Source: JBMDXB01 sp048594975 (GTDB lineage: Bacteria > Acidobacteriota > Vicinamibacteria > Vicinamibacterales > 2-12-FULL-66-21). Taken from it: 64,000 bases of DNA. Where the stretch lies: positions 1 through 64,000 of the forward strand of contig JBMDXQ010000035.1 of the NCBI GenBank assembly GCA_048594975.1, given 5' to 3'. Position numbers and translations under genes: made by a program. This document shows positions 44,363 through 54,220 of this stretch, in pieces (the first letter of the stretch is position 1; the number at the start of each line of letters is the position of its first letter). The notes under the pieces are model-generated. The model saw only the letters and a program-made list of their open reading frames with translations. It was not told where the DNA came from and did no database searches.

Positions 44363-44875
44363 ATGTTCATCAGGCCGATTGCCATCCTGTTGCTCGTGCT
44401 CGCATCCGCGGGAACGGCCCTGGCGCAGACGGAGCCGCCGCCGAAGAAGCCGGCCCCGGAGCAGCCAGCGCCACTCCTGCCGCCCGAGCCGCGCCGGCAG
44501 CCGATCAACGTCCGGGTCGAACTGGCGATCAGCGACCAGACCGGGACCGGCGAACCGCTGAAGAAGACGGTCACGATGCTGGCCGCCGACGGCGTGCGCT
44601 CGAGCGTGCGCAACGAGGTCCCCGGTCGTGGGTTCATCAACGTCGACGCGATGCCGCACGTCGCCCAGTCCGGCGGCATCCGGCTCGCGATCGGGCTGGA
44701 ATACATGCCGAGCGTGGCGTCGCAAAGCGCCGAACCCGGCCGGACGTTGTCCCGTCTGAACGAGCAGGTGACGGTCTATCTCGAATCCGGCAAGCCCCTG
44801 ATGATCTCGCAGGCCGCCGATCCCACCTCGGACCGCAAGGTGACGGCGCAGGTCACCGCGACGGTGGTGAAATGA
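44363..44875 (+). CDS. exported protein of unknown function in ECF sigma operon
   Basis: 170 aa. A perfect AGGAGG lies three bases before ATG 44363, which settles the start over an ATG 21 bp earlier. Signal peptide (IAILLLVLASAGTALAQ), proline-rich linker, then a beta-type domain (VRVELAISDQTGTGEPLKK; RLAIGLEYMPS). No family recognised. It probably belongs to the same operon as the sigma factor. Confidence 0.78.
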   Translation: MFIRPIAILLLVLASAGTALAQTEPPPKKPAPEQPAPLLPPEPRRQPINVRVELAISDQTGTGEPLKKTVTMLAADGVRSSVRNEVPGRGFINVDAMPHVAQSGGIRLAIGLEYMPSVASQSAEPGRTLSRLNEQVTVYLESGKPLMISQAADPTSDRKVTAQVTATVVK

Positions 44876-44983
44876 AGAATGGAAGATGAGAAGAAGACCT
44901 GGTTGAGCCCTTCTGCAGCGGGATTGTGGATGCCTCCCGATTCCACCCGGCAGGCCCGCGATGGTTCTCGTTCCATCTGCCAT

Positions 44984-46303
44984 TTACCAGTCACTATTCA
45001 CGGCCACGTGTAGGTCCCCCACGTTCGTCCCAGTTGGACCCCACACGATCAGATCGTCCAGTTTCTGAAAGAACGGATACGTATCGTTCCGGGCGAGCGC
45101 ATCGTCTGCGTCGAGCCCCGCGCCGGCTGCACGGGCGAGCGTTTCCGGATCGACCACCGCACCGGCCGCGCGGGTGGGTCCGTCGATGCCGTCGGTGCCG
45201 GCGCTGGCCGCGACGACCGCGCCCCGCGGGCCGGTGCCTGGCGCGCCCAGCACCCTCGCCATCGCCAGCGCGAATTCCAGGTTGCGTCCGCCACGGCCGT
45301 GACCGCGAACGGTGACGGTGGTCTCGCCCGAGGCGATGACGCAGGCCGGGCGGCGGCCCGTCATCAGCGCCATCGCTGCGTGCGCGAAGCGCTCCCCGGC
45401 AATCCGTGCCTCGCCGGACGTCGCCTCGCGGACGACGTGCACGTCGTAGCCGATCTCCCTGGCCGCCCCTGCCGCACCCTCCATGGCCGTCGTCCGGTTG
45501 CCGATGAGCCGCCAGGTCGACCGCGACAGCCACGGATCGCCGGGCTTCGGCGTCTCTTCGATCTCTCCGCGCGCGCCGCGCTGCAGTCGAACGTGCACCG
45601 CGGCGGGAACGTCCGCCGCGCCGGCCGCGCGAGCCCGTTCGACGATGGCAAGGGCCTGCGCGTAGGTCGTGGGATCGGCGACGGTGGGCCCCGATCCGAT
45701 GACGGAGGGATCGTCCGGCACCGGGCCGTGCACGTCGGAGATCGCCAGTGTCACTGAGAGCCCGGCGGACGCGGCGAGCCGACCGCCCTTGATCGCCGAG
45801 AGGTGCTTGCGGACGCAGTTCATCTCGTCGATCGAGCAGCCGGCGCGGAGCAGGGCGCTCGTAGTGCGCACCTTGTCCGCGACCGTGACGCCGGCGGCAG
45901 GCACGGCCAGCATCGCGGAAGCGCCCCCCGACAGGAGCACGACGAGCGTCTCCGCAGGGTCGCGCGCCGCCAGCGCGAGCGTGCGCCGGCCGGCGCGCTC
46001 GCTCTGTTCGTCAGGGAATGGGTGCCCGCACGCGTATTCCTCGAGCGCTTCCGGCAGCCCTCCCGTCGGTCCGGCAGGACCGGCGACGATCCCTGCCGCG
46101 ATCGTCGTCGGCGCGTGCGCCACGAACGCGCCTGCCATCCGCCGCGCCGCCTTGCCGGCGGCAATCACGATGAGACTGCGGGCGGTCGGATCGAGCGGAT
46201 TCGAGGCGAGGGATGCGGCGACGAGAGGCACCGGATCGGCGGCGTCCACCGCAGCCCGGAGGATGCGGCGCACGTCGTCACGCAGCCCGGAGATCGAGGT
46301 CAG
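44984..46303 (-). CDS. glycerate 2-kinase (MOFRL type)
   Basis: About 439 aa. It phosphorylates D-glycerate to 2-phosphoglycerate. The DUF4147 N-terminal domain has IVIAAGKAARRMAGAF and LLSGGASAML (about 125-135), and the MOFRL C-terminal domain has GRGGRNLEFALAMA. No ATG or good TTG is near the domain start: CTG at 46303 overlaps the upstream stop by four bases (CTGA) and is preferred; GTG at 46273 is the alternative. Confidence 0.88.
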   Translation of the reverse strand: MTSISGLRDDVRRILRAAVDAADPVPLVAASLASNPLDPTARSLIVIAAGKAARRMAGAFVAHAPTTIAAGIVAGPAGPTGGLPEALEEYACGHPFPDEQSERAGRRTLALAARDPAETLVVLLSGGASAMLAVPAAGVTVADKVRTTSALLRAGCSIDEMNCVRKHLSAIKGGRLAASAGLSVTLAISDVHGPVPDDPSVIGSGPTVADPTTYAQALAIVERARAAGAADVPAAVHVRLQRGARGEIEETPKPGDPWLSRSTWRLIGNRTTAMEGAAGAAREIGYDVHVVREATSGEARIAGERFAHAAMALMTGRRPACVIASGETTVTVRGHGRGGRNLEFALAMARVLGAPGTGPRGAVVAASAGTDGIDGPTRAAGAVVDPETLARAAGAGLDADDALARNDTYPFFQKLDDLIVWGPTGTNVGDLHVAVNSDW

Positions 46304-46608
46304 TGAAGCTTGGCGGGGTCGGACCAGCCGGAGAGCCCGGTCACGGCGTTGAACTTCCGGAGCAGCTGCGAGATCAGCTCCTCGCCATCGTCTTTTGCAC
46401 AGATGCGATCGAGCTCGCGGATCACCCGCAGCAGCGCGCGATCGGCGTTGGTAATCGCCCCTTCGGAGAAGTACTCGCGCTGCCGCGCGAGGCATTCACG
46501 GTGACGGAGGAACTCCTGGCGGTAGAAGTCGGCGGGGCCGCGTGCAGGAGGATCGGCCGCCCCGCTCACCCGTGCAACGCGTGTCATGCGACTCCTCGCG
46601 TCGGGCAT
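46300..46608 (-). CDS. small helical protein, unknown function
   Basis: 102 aa. After a low-complexity, alanine/arginine-rich N-terminus, residues 25-90 form charged helices (FYRQEFLRHRECLARQREYF). No signal peptide or membrane helix, and no family recognised. An ATG seven codons in (46587) is an alternative start. It is 54 bp after ftsX and overlaps the glycerate kinase gene. Confidence 0.6.
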   Translation of the reverse strand: MPDARSRMTRVARVSGAADPPARGPADFYRQEFLRHRECLARQREYFSEGAITNADRALLRVIRELDRICAKDDGEELISQLLRKFNAVTGLSGWSDPAKLH

Positions 46609-46662
46609 GTTTAACCGAATGAATCGAGTCTAAACGGCCCCGCAACCCGGTGTCAACCGTGC

Positions 46663-47553
46663 CTACCGCACCGTACGCGCGACGACGAAACCGCCGATGC
46701 AGCCGAGGAGCATGCCACCGACGACGAGGAGCAGGACCAGCTCAGTCGGCAGGAACGTCAGCGGCCCGAACCCGAGAGCGTCCGCGGCGGCCGTCCCGAA
46801 TCGGGCCCGCCCGGCGGCGAACAGCGCCCACAACAGGGCAACCGCGAGCACCGCACCGGCGCCGCCCTGCAGAATGCCCTCGACGACAAATGGGCCGCGG
46901 ACGTAGGCGAGCGGCGCGCCGACCAACTGCATGATCTCGATCTCCTCCCGCCGCGCCGCCGCGGCGAGCCGCACCACGTTGGAGACGGTGAGCGCCGAAG
47001 CCATGGCCAGCATCGCGATCACGACGAGCCCGAGGCCACGAGTGAAGCGGATGGCGAGGTTCAGGCGGACCAGCCAGCGGCGGTCGTAGCGCACGTCCGC
47101 GACCCCCGCCATGCCGCCGAGCGTCGAGGCCAGAGCATCGACCGCGGCGCCCGCTTCGCGGACCGACGGGACGAGCCGCACGTCGTAGGACGCGGGCAGC
47201 GGGTTGCGTTCGAGATACGACGTGATGCCTGCGAGGTCGGGGAAGTCCGCGCGGAAGCGCGCGAGCGCCTGATCCCTGGAGACGTATTCGCGGCTGGCCG
47301 CGAGCCCGCTCTGCGCGATCACCTGCTCAACCGCCTTCACCTGGTCGGCCGTGGCCTCGTCCCGGAAGTAGACGGTGAGCTCGGCCGACTCGGCCCAGCG
47401 GCCGGTCAGCCGCTGCAGGTTGCCGTTCGCGATCAGGAAGAACCCGAGGACGAAGAGCCCGGCCGTGATGGTCAGCACCGAGATGAGCGCCGCGCGCCAC
47501 CGCCGCCACAGGCTGGCCGCTGCCTCGCTGAAGAAGTACTTGAGCGCGTGCAT
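46663..47553 (-). CDS. ftsX: cell division protein FtsX
   Basis: 296 aa. Four membrane helices (about 20-45, 165-190, 220-245, 265-290), with a periplasmic domain between the first two that controls peptidoglycan hydrolases. LISVLTITAGLFVLGFF and EIMQLVGAPLAYVRGPF are typical. It directly follows ftsE with no gap. Confidence 0.93.
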   Translation of the reverse strand: MHALKYFFSEAAASLWRRWRAALISVLTITAGLFVLGFFLIANGNLQRLTGRWAESAELTVYFRDEATADQVKAVEQVIAQSGLAASREYVSRDQALARFRADFPDLAGITSYLERNPLPASYDVRLVPSVREAGAAVDALASTLGGMAGVADVRYDRRWLVRLNLAIRFTRGLGLVVIAMLAMASALTVSNVVRLAAAARREEIEIMQLVGAPLAYVRGPFVVEGILQGGAGAVLAVALLWALFAAGRARFGTAAADALGFGPLTFLPTELVLLLVVGGMLLGCIGGFVVARTVR

Positions 47554-48213
47554 CTAGTCGACCTCGACGATGTGACCGTGATCCAGCGTCAGCGCGCGGC
47601 GGCCGACGCGCCGAATCAGCTCGCGATCGTGGGTGGCGACGAGCACGGTCGTCCCGCGGGCGTTGATTTCGCGGAACAGGTTCATGATCTCGAGCGACAG
47701 GTCGGGATCGAGGTTCCCGGTCGGCTCGTCGGCCAGGATGATGGCGGGGTCGTTCACCAGCGCGCGCGCCGTCGCGATCCGCTGCTGCTCGCCCCCGGAC
47801 AGCTCCAGCGGAAAGGCGTTCATCCGGTGCTGCAGCCCGACCCACTTGAGGACCTGGAAGGTGCGGCGCTGCTGCTGCGAGGCGGTCATGCCGAGCACGC
47901 GCGGCACGAAGGCGACGTTCTCCAGCACGGTCTTGGTGGGAAGCAGCTTGAAATCCTGGAAGACGAAGCCGAGCGAGCGGCGGTAGGTCTGCACCTGCCG
48001 GCGGGTCAGCGTCGCGAGGTTGCGCCCGCCGACGATCAGCTCCCCCTGCGTGGGCACCTCCTGCCGCAACAGCAAGCGCAGTAGGGTGGACTTCCCCGCC
48101 CCGCTCGGGCCGGTCAGGAAGACGAAGTCCCCCTTGTCCACGCGCAACGAGAGATCCCGTAGCGCGTAGATGCCGCGACTGTAGACCATGGACACGTTAC
48201 GAGCTTCTATCAT
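47554..48213 (-). CDS. ftsE: cell division ATP-binding protein FtsE
   Basis: 219 aa ABC ATPase. Walker A TGPSGAGKSTLLRLLL, signature LSGGEQQRIATARALV, Walker B ILADEPTGNLD and the switch His in LVATHDRELI are all intact. It works with FtsX. A GC-rich palindrome lies just before its ATG. Confidence 0.95.
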   Translation of the reverse strand: MIEARNVSMVYSRGIYALRDLSLRVDKGDFVFLTGPSGAGKSTLLRLLLRQEVPTQGELIVGGRNLATLTRRQVQTYRRSLGFVFQDFKLLPTKTVLENVAFVPRVLGMTASQQQRRTFQVLKWVGLQHRMNAFPLELSGGEQQRIATARALVNDPAIILADEPTGNLDPDLSLEIMNLFREINARGTTVLVATHDRELIRRVGRRALTLDHGHIVEVD

Positions 48214-48218
48214 TTGAA

Positions 48219-48242
48219 TGGCGGGGCCCCCTGCACCCCGCC
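48219..48242. repeat. GC-rich palindromic element, copy 4 (ftsE leader)
   Basis: TGGCGGGGCCCCCTGCACCC plus CGCC, five bases before the ftsE ATG on the minus strand. It is nearly identical to the trmD-leader copy at 6513-6536. A shorter copy follows at 48256-48276. Confidence 0.55.
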
Positions 48243-48255
48243 AAGCTCGTCGCTC

Positions 48256-48276
48256 GCGGGGACCCCTGCGCCCCGC
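48256..48276. repeat. GC-rich palindromic element, copy 5
   Basis: GCGGGGACCCCTGCGCCCCG plus C in the ftsE-gatB spacer, a shorter relative of the 48219-48242 copy. The spacer holds no gene. Confidence 0.45.
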
Positions 48277-48334
48277 TGCTCGCGTTCGGTAAATGGCGTT
48301 GCCGCCGCAGGCTCGAGTACGACCGCGCCTTCGA

Positions 48335-49780
48335 CTACTCGACCCCGACGACGCGCTTGATCAGGCGGTTCACCAGCTCCGGGTTGGCCTGGCCGCGTGT
48401 CGCCTTCATCACCTGGCCGACGAGGAAGCCGAGCGTCTGCTGCTTGCCCGCGCGGAACTGCGCGACCGCCGTCTCGTTGGCGGTGAGCACCTGGCGCACC
48501 GTGCGCTCGAGCGCCCCCTCGTCGTCGATGCGCGCCAGGCCCTCCGCCTCCACGATCTCGGCGGCGGCGCGGCCGGTCGCGCACATCTTCTCGAACACGT
48601 CCTTGGCGATCGGTCCGGTGATCGTGCCCGAGTCCACCAGCTTGATCAAGCCGGCGAGCGCGGCGGGCGCCAGCGGCGCGCGCTCGATGCCGGCGCCGAG
48701 CTCGTTCATCTTGCGCGCCAGCTCCCCCATGATCCAGTTGCTCGCGCCCTTCGGGTTGCCGGCCGCCGCGGCGGTCTGCTCGAAGTAATCGGCCATCGCC
48801 GGCGAGGTGGTGAGCAGCGCGGCGTCGTACTCGGGCAGCCCGTACTGCGCCACGAACCGGCGGCGGCGCGCGTCCGGCAACTCCGGCAGCGATCGCCGGA
48901 GGTCCTCCACCCACTCGCGGCGGATGATCAGCGGCGGCAGGTCGGGCTCGGGGAAGTAGCGGTAGTCGTGTGCCTCCTCCTTGCTGCGCATCGACACCGT
49001 CCGCCCCGCCGACGCGTCCCAGAGGCGCGTCTCCTGGACCACGCGGCGCCCGGCCGACAGCTCGTCGATCTGTCGGCCGATCTCGTGCTCGATCGCGCGC
49101 TGCACGTACCGGAACGAGTTGAGGTTCTTGACCTCGGTCTTGACGCCGAGCTCGGTCGATCCGGCCCGCCGCACCGATACGTTCGCGTCGCAGCGCAGGC
49201 TGCCCTCCTCCATGTTGCCGTCGTTGACGCCAATCGCCACGAGGATCGCGCGCAGCCGGCTGAAGAACTCGCCGGCATCCGCCGCCGACCGCAGGTCGGG
49301 ACGGGTCACGATCTCGATGAGGGGAACGCCGCTGCGGTTGAAATCGACGTAGGTGAAGCGATCGGAATCCGGGAAGCCCTCGTGCAGGGACTTGCCGGCA
49401 TCTTCCTCCAGGTGGACGCGGATGATCCCTACGCGGCGCGCGCCGCCGGCGCTCTCGTACTCGACGCTCCCGTCGGTCGCCAGCGGCAGCTCGTATTGCG
49501 AGATCTGGTAGCCCTTGGGCAGGTCCGGGTAGAAGTAGTTCTTCCGCGCGAAGATCGACGCGGGCTGGATCGTGCAGCCGAGCGCGAGCCCCGCTTTCAC
49601 TGCGTATTCGACGGCGCCGCGGTTGAGCACGGGCAGCGCGCCCGGCAGCCCGAGGCAGACCGGGCAGACGTGCGTGTTCGGCGGGGCGCCGAAACGAGTG
49701 CTGCAACCGCAGAAGATCTTGGTGGCGGTCAGGAGCTGCGCGTGGATCTCGAGGCCTATGACAGGTGCGAATTCGGTCAA
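48335..49780 (-). CDS. gatB: Asp/Glu-tRNA(Asn/Gln) amidotransferase subunit B
   Basis: 481 aa. GatB activates and amidates mischarged Glu-tRNA(Gln) or Asp-tRNA(Asn). PVIGLEIHAQLLTATKIFCGC starts the catalytic core, LNRGAVEYAVKAGLALGC and VDFNRSGVPLIEIVTRPDL follow, and the YqeY-like tail is complete. The start is TTG 49780; no ATG or GTG lies nearby. That TTG is inside the left arm of a heptamer repeat, so no ribosome binding site is seen. gatA and gatC are elsewhere. Confidence 0.93.
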   Translation of the reverse strand: MTEFAPVIGLEIHAQLLTATKIFCGCSTRFGAPPNTHVCPVCLGLPGALPVLNRGAVEYAVKAGLALGCTIQPASIFARKNYFYPDLPKGYQISQYELPLATDGSVEYESAGGARRVGIIRVHLEEDAGKSLHEGFPDSDRFTYVDFNRSGVPLIEIVTRPDLRSAADAGEFFSRLRAILVAIGVNDGNMEEGSLRCDANVSVRRAGSTELGVKTEVKNLNSFRYVQRAIEHEIGRQIDELSAGRRVVQETRLWDASAGRTVSMRSKEEAHDYRYFPEPDLPPLIIRREWVEDLRRSLPELPDARRRRFVAQYGLPEYDAALLTTSPAMADYFEQTAAAAGNPKGASNWIMGELARKMNELGAGIERAPLAPAALAGLIKLVDSGTITGPIAKDVFEKMCATGRAAAEIVEAEGLARIDDEGALERTVRQVLTANETAVAQFRAGKQQTLGFLVGQVMKATRGQANPELVNRLIKRVVGVE

Positions 49781-50001
49781 TGCTGAATGCCGAATTCCCA
49801 ATGCCGAACCCGGGACCGGCGGATCTTAGTGCAAATTGCCGGACACCACCGAGTATTCAGCATTCGCCCGCTCAGCATACCGGCATCCGGATTGATCGTC
49901 GACACTTATACCAATCGGCAATCGGCAACCGACGCCCGCATTCGGCAGTCGGCATTCAGCATTCGGCATTCGACATTCGGCATTCGGCATTCGGCATTGA
50001 C
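49776..50001. repeat. inverted GGCATTC heptamer element
   Basis: Left arm 49776-49808 (GTCAATGC, TGAATGCC and further units) is the reverse complement of right arm 49969-50001 with 29/33 matches. The right arm continues leftward to about 49936 as GGCATTC-type units. The core between the arms is about 160 bp and has no gene. The arms end in GTCAATG/CATTGAC, the same end as the array at 13452-13495. The element fills the gap between pckA and gatB. Confidence 0.9.
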
Positions 50002-50010
50002 AAGAAACCC

Positions 50011-51639
50011 TCAGAGATGCGGATGCGGGCCGGCGGCGGCAATGTCCGGCGCTGCCTCCGCCTCGAAGCTCCGGAAGTTCTCGACGAACATCCGGGCCAG
50101 GCGGTTGGCCTGCGCGTCGTAGTCGGACGGATGCGGCCACGTGGTCCTCGGGTTGAGGAGCTCGGAGGGCACGCCCGGGCACCCCCGCGGGACGCTCAGG
50201 TTGAACGTGCGGTCCTGCACGTAGGCCACGCGGTCCAGGGCACCGGCGAGCGCGGCGCGGATCATCGCGCGCGTGTACGCGATCTTCATACGCGAACCGA
50301 CGCCGTAGGGTCCGCCCGTCCAGCCGGTGTTCACCAGCCAGACCCGGGATTCGTGGCGCGCGATCCGATCGCCGAGGAAGCGCGCGTACACCGTCGGGTG
50401 CAGCACCATGAAAGGCGCGCCGAAACAGGTGCTGAACGTCGCCTTCGGCTCGGTCACGCCCTTCTCCGTGCCCGCCACCTTTGCCGTGTAGCCGGAGAGG
50501 ACGTGGTACATCGCCGCCGCCGGCGTGAGCCGCGCCAGCGGCGGCAGCACGCCGAACGCGTCGGCGGTCAGCATCACGATGTTGCGCGGATGGCCGCCGA
50601 GGCCGGATCGCACCGCGTCCGCGATGAACGTCAGCGGGTAGGCGCCGCGCGTGTTCTCCGTGAGCGAGGCATCGTCCAGGTCGATCTCGCGCGTCGCCGT
50701 GTCCATCCGCACGTTCTCGAGCACCGTCCCGAAGCGCCGCGTCGCCGCGTGGATCTGCGGCTCGGCCGCTGCCGACAGGCGGATCATCTTGGCGTAGCAC
50801 CCGCCCTCGATGTTGAACACGCCGTCCTCGCTCCACCCGTGCTCGTCGTCCCCGATCAGGCGGCGCTCCGGATCGCTTGACAGGGTGGTCTTGCCGGTAC
50901 CCGAGAGCCCGAAGAAGAGCGCGACGTCTCCGGCCGCCCCGACGTTGGCCGAGCAGTGCATCGACAGGACGTTGCGCTGCGGCAGCAGGTAGTTCATCAC
51001 CGTGAAGATCGACTTCTTGATCTCGCCGGCATAGCTCGTGCCACCGATCAGCACGAGGCGGCTGGCGAAGTTCACCACGATGAACACGTCGGAGTGCGTG
51101 CCGTGCAGCGCCGGGTCGGCGTGGACCCCGGGCATGTCGATGACGGTGAACTCCGGATCGTGCGCCGGGCCGCCGCCCCCGGCCCCGGGGTCGATGAACA
51201 TGTGCCGGGCGAACAGGCTGTGCCAGGCGTGCTCCGTGATCACGCGTACGGCGAGCCGGTAGCGCGAGTCCGCGCCGGCATAGCAGTCCTGGACGAACAA
51301 CTCCTTGCCCTCGACGTAGCTGAGGATGCGGTGGTGCAGGAGCTCGAAGCGGTGCGGGTCGAGCGGGCGGTTCACCTTGCCCCACCAGACCCTGTCCTGG
51401 CTCGAAGGCTCGCGGACGATGAACTTGTCGTTCGGGGAACGGCCGGTGTGCTGCCCGGTCCGGCATACCAGCGGACCCTGCGCCGACATGCTGCCCTCGC
51501 GGCGGCGGACGGCCTCCTCGTACAGGGCGGGAACGCTCAGATTCCAGTACACGCGCGGCACGTTGGTGATGCCGTGCCGCTCGAGGCCCGTCACCTGATC
51601 GTGCGGCTGTGCCATCCCTCCCCCGCCCCAGTCGCCCAT
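50011..51639 (-). CDS. pckA: phosphoenolpyruvate carboxykinase (ATP)
   Basis: 542 aa. It converts oxaloacetate to phosphoenolpyruvate with ATP, for gluconeogenesis. The kinase-1a loop FFGLSGTGKTTLSSDP, GDDEHGWSEDGVFNIEGGCY and the Lys/His metal site near VLIGGTSYAGEIKKSIF define the ATP type. Start ATG 51639 is supported by a promoter 25 bp upstream; an ATG eight codons later is also possible. Confidence 0.95.
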   Translation of the reverse strand: MGDWGGGGMAQPHDQVTGLERHGITNVPRVYWNLSVPALYEEAVRRREGSMSAQGPLVCRTGQHTGRSPNDKFIVREPSSQDRVWWGKVNRPLDPHRFELLHHRILSYVEGKELFVQDCYAGADSRYRLAVRVITEHAWHSLFARHMFIDPGAGGGGPAHDPEFTVIDMPGVHADPALHGTHSDVFIVVNFASRLVLIGGTSYAGEIKKSIFTVMNYLLPQRNVLSMHCSANVGAAGDVALFFGLSGTGKTTLSSDPERRLIGDDEHGWSEDGVFNIEGGCYAKMIRLSAAAEPQIHAATRRFGTVLENVRMDTATREIDLDDASLTENTRGAYPLTFIADAVRSGLGGHPRNIVMLTADAFGVLPPLARLTPAAAMYHVLSGYTAKVAGTEKGVTEPKATFSTCFGAPFMVLHPTVYARFLGDRIARHESRVWLVNTGWTGGPYGVGSRMKIAYTRAMIRAALAGALDRVAYVQDRTFNLSVPRGCPGVPSELLNPRTTWPHPSDYDAQANRLARMFVENFRSFEAEAAPDIAAAGPHPHL

Positions 51640-51670
51640 TACCGAAACTTATCGTTATCCAAAGCGTTCG

Positions 51671-51700
51671 ATCGTACAGAGAGGCGCACCGGCAAGTCAA
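51671..51700 (-). promoter_or_regulatory. predicted sigma-70-type promoter for pckA
   Basis: TTGACT, 18 bp, TACGAT on the minus strand, with a start of transcription near 51664 and a 25-nt leader. The layout and -10 equal those of the ffh promoter. Confidence 0.6.
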
Positions 51701-51771
51701 CGACGCGACGGGCATGATCGGCGCGAGGTGAGCACTGATCCGGCTCCAGCGCAGCAGGCGGCAGGCCGGTG

Positions 51772-52797
51772 TCAGGAAGCCGGGTCGGTCAGGCAGCGCA
51801 GGATGTCCACGACGCGTCCGTCGAACTGTGAGCCGCGACAGCGCTCCAGCTCGAGCAGTGCGTCCGGGACCGGCAGGGGATCGCGATAGACGCGTGGGTG
51901 GGTCAGCGTGTCGAACACGTCGGCGACGGCGATGATGCGCGCGCTCAGCGGCACGTCGGCAGCGGCGAGGCCGCGCGGATAGCCACGCCCGTCCGGGCGC
52001 TCGCACACCCGGGCTATCAGCTCGGCCGCTTCGCCCAGGCAGGGGACGCCGGCCGCGAGCTCGCTGCCGATCTGCGGATGGCGCCGCATGATCGCGATCT
52101 CGTCGGCGGTCAGCGGCGCAGGTTTGCGCAGGATCGCATCCGGCATCGCCAGCTTGCCGAGGTCGTGCAGCAGCGCGGCACGGCGAAACGCAGCGTTCGC
52201 CGCGACGTTCATCCCCCGCGCGAGCTGCAGCGCCAGGTCGCGCACCCGGTGCGCGTGCTCGCGGGCGTCGGGATCGGCAACGGTCGCCATCGCCAGCATC
52301 GTGTCGAGTGTCTCGTCGCTGTCCACGCGCACCATGGCCATCAGGCTGGCGAGCCGTGCGCACCGCGCCTGCAGCTCCTCGTCGAGCGACTCGCGCCAGC
52401 GTCGCGCGTCCCAGGCGGCACGGTGCCACTCGAGGCCGCGCGCCACCGCCTCGCGCAACCGGTCGCGGCTGAACGGCTTGGTGAGGTAGTCGACTACGCC
52501 CTGGCCGAGGCTGTCGATCGCGAGGCCGATGTCGTACACACCGGTCGCCATGATCACCGCGGTCTCGGGGCAGCGGCGGCGAATCCGCTCGGCGAGCCAC
52601 ATGCCGTCGTGCCCGGGCATCCGGATGTCGCACAGTGCGACGGCGGGCGGGTCCGCGGCGACCCGGCCGAGGGCCTCGTCGGCACTCGCGGCGGTGGTCA
52701 CCGACAGGCCCCCCGACATCAGCCAGCGCGTCATCAGGTCGCGGACACCGTGCTCGTCATCGACGACGAGCACGGACGCGGCAGGTTCCGGCATCAT
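51772..52797 (-). CDS. response regulator with degenerate HD-GYP domain
   Basis: 341 aa. Receiver 1-125 (ALCDIRMPGHDG, phospho-Asp present), a short linker and an HD-GYP domain about 165-335. The HD pair is intact (LLHDLGKLAMPDAIL), as are IMRRHPQIGS and DGRGYP, but the conserved HHE before GYP reads VCE. HD-GYP enzymes cleave cyclic di-GMP; the missing His pair puts activity in doubt. It is the third gene of the kinase operon, 13 bp after the sigma-54 activator. Confidence 0.88.
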   Translation of the reverse strand: MMPEPAASVLVVDDEHGVRDLMTRWLMSGGLSVTTAASADEALGRVAADPPAVALCDIRMPGHDGMWLAERIRRRCPETAVIMATGVYDIGLAIDSLGQGVVDYLTKPFSRDRLREAVARGLEWHRAAWDARRWRESLDEELQARCARLASLMAMVRVDSDETLDTMLAMATVADPDAREHAHRVRDLALQLARGMNVAANAAFRRAALLHDLGKLAMPDAILRKPAPLTADEIAIMRRHPQIGSELAAGVPCLGEAAELIARVCERPDGRGYPRGLAAADVPLSARIIAVADVFDTLTHPRVYRDPLPVPDALLELERCRGSQFDGRVVDILRCLTDPAS

Positions 52798-52810
52798 CGT
52801 TCCCCCGCCC

Positions 52811-54216
<1,406 letters not shown>

Positions 54217-54220
<4 letters not shown>

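Noticed and set aside
49928..50001. CRISPR array
   Set aside because: Units are seven bases with no spacers, and there are no cas genes; it is a tandem heptamer array.
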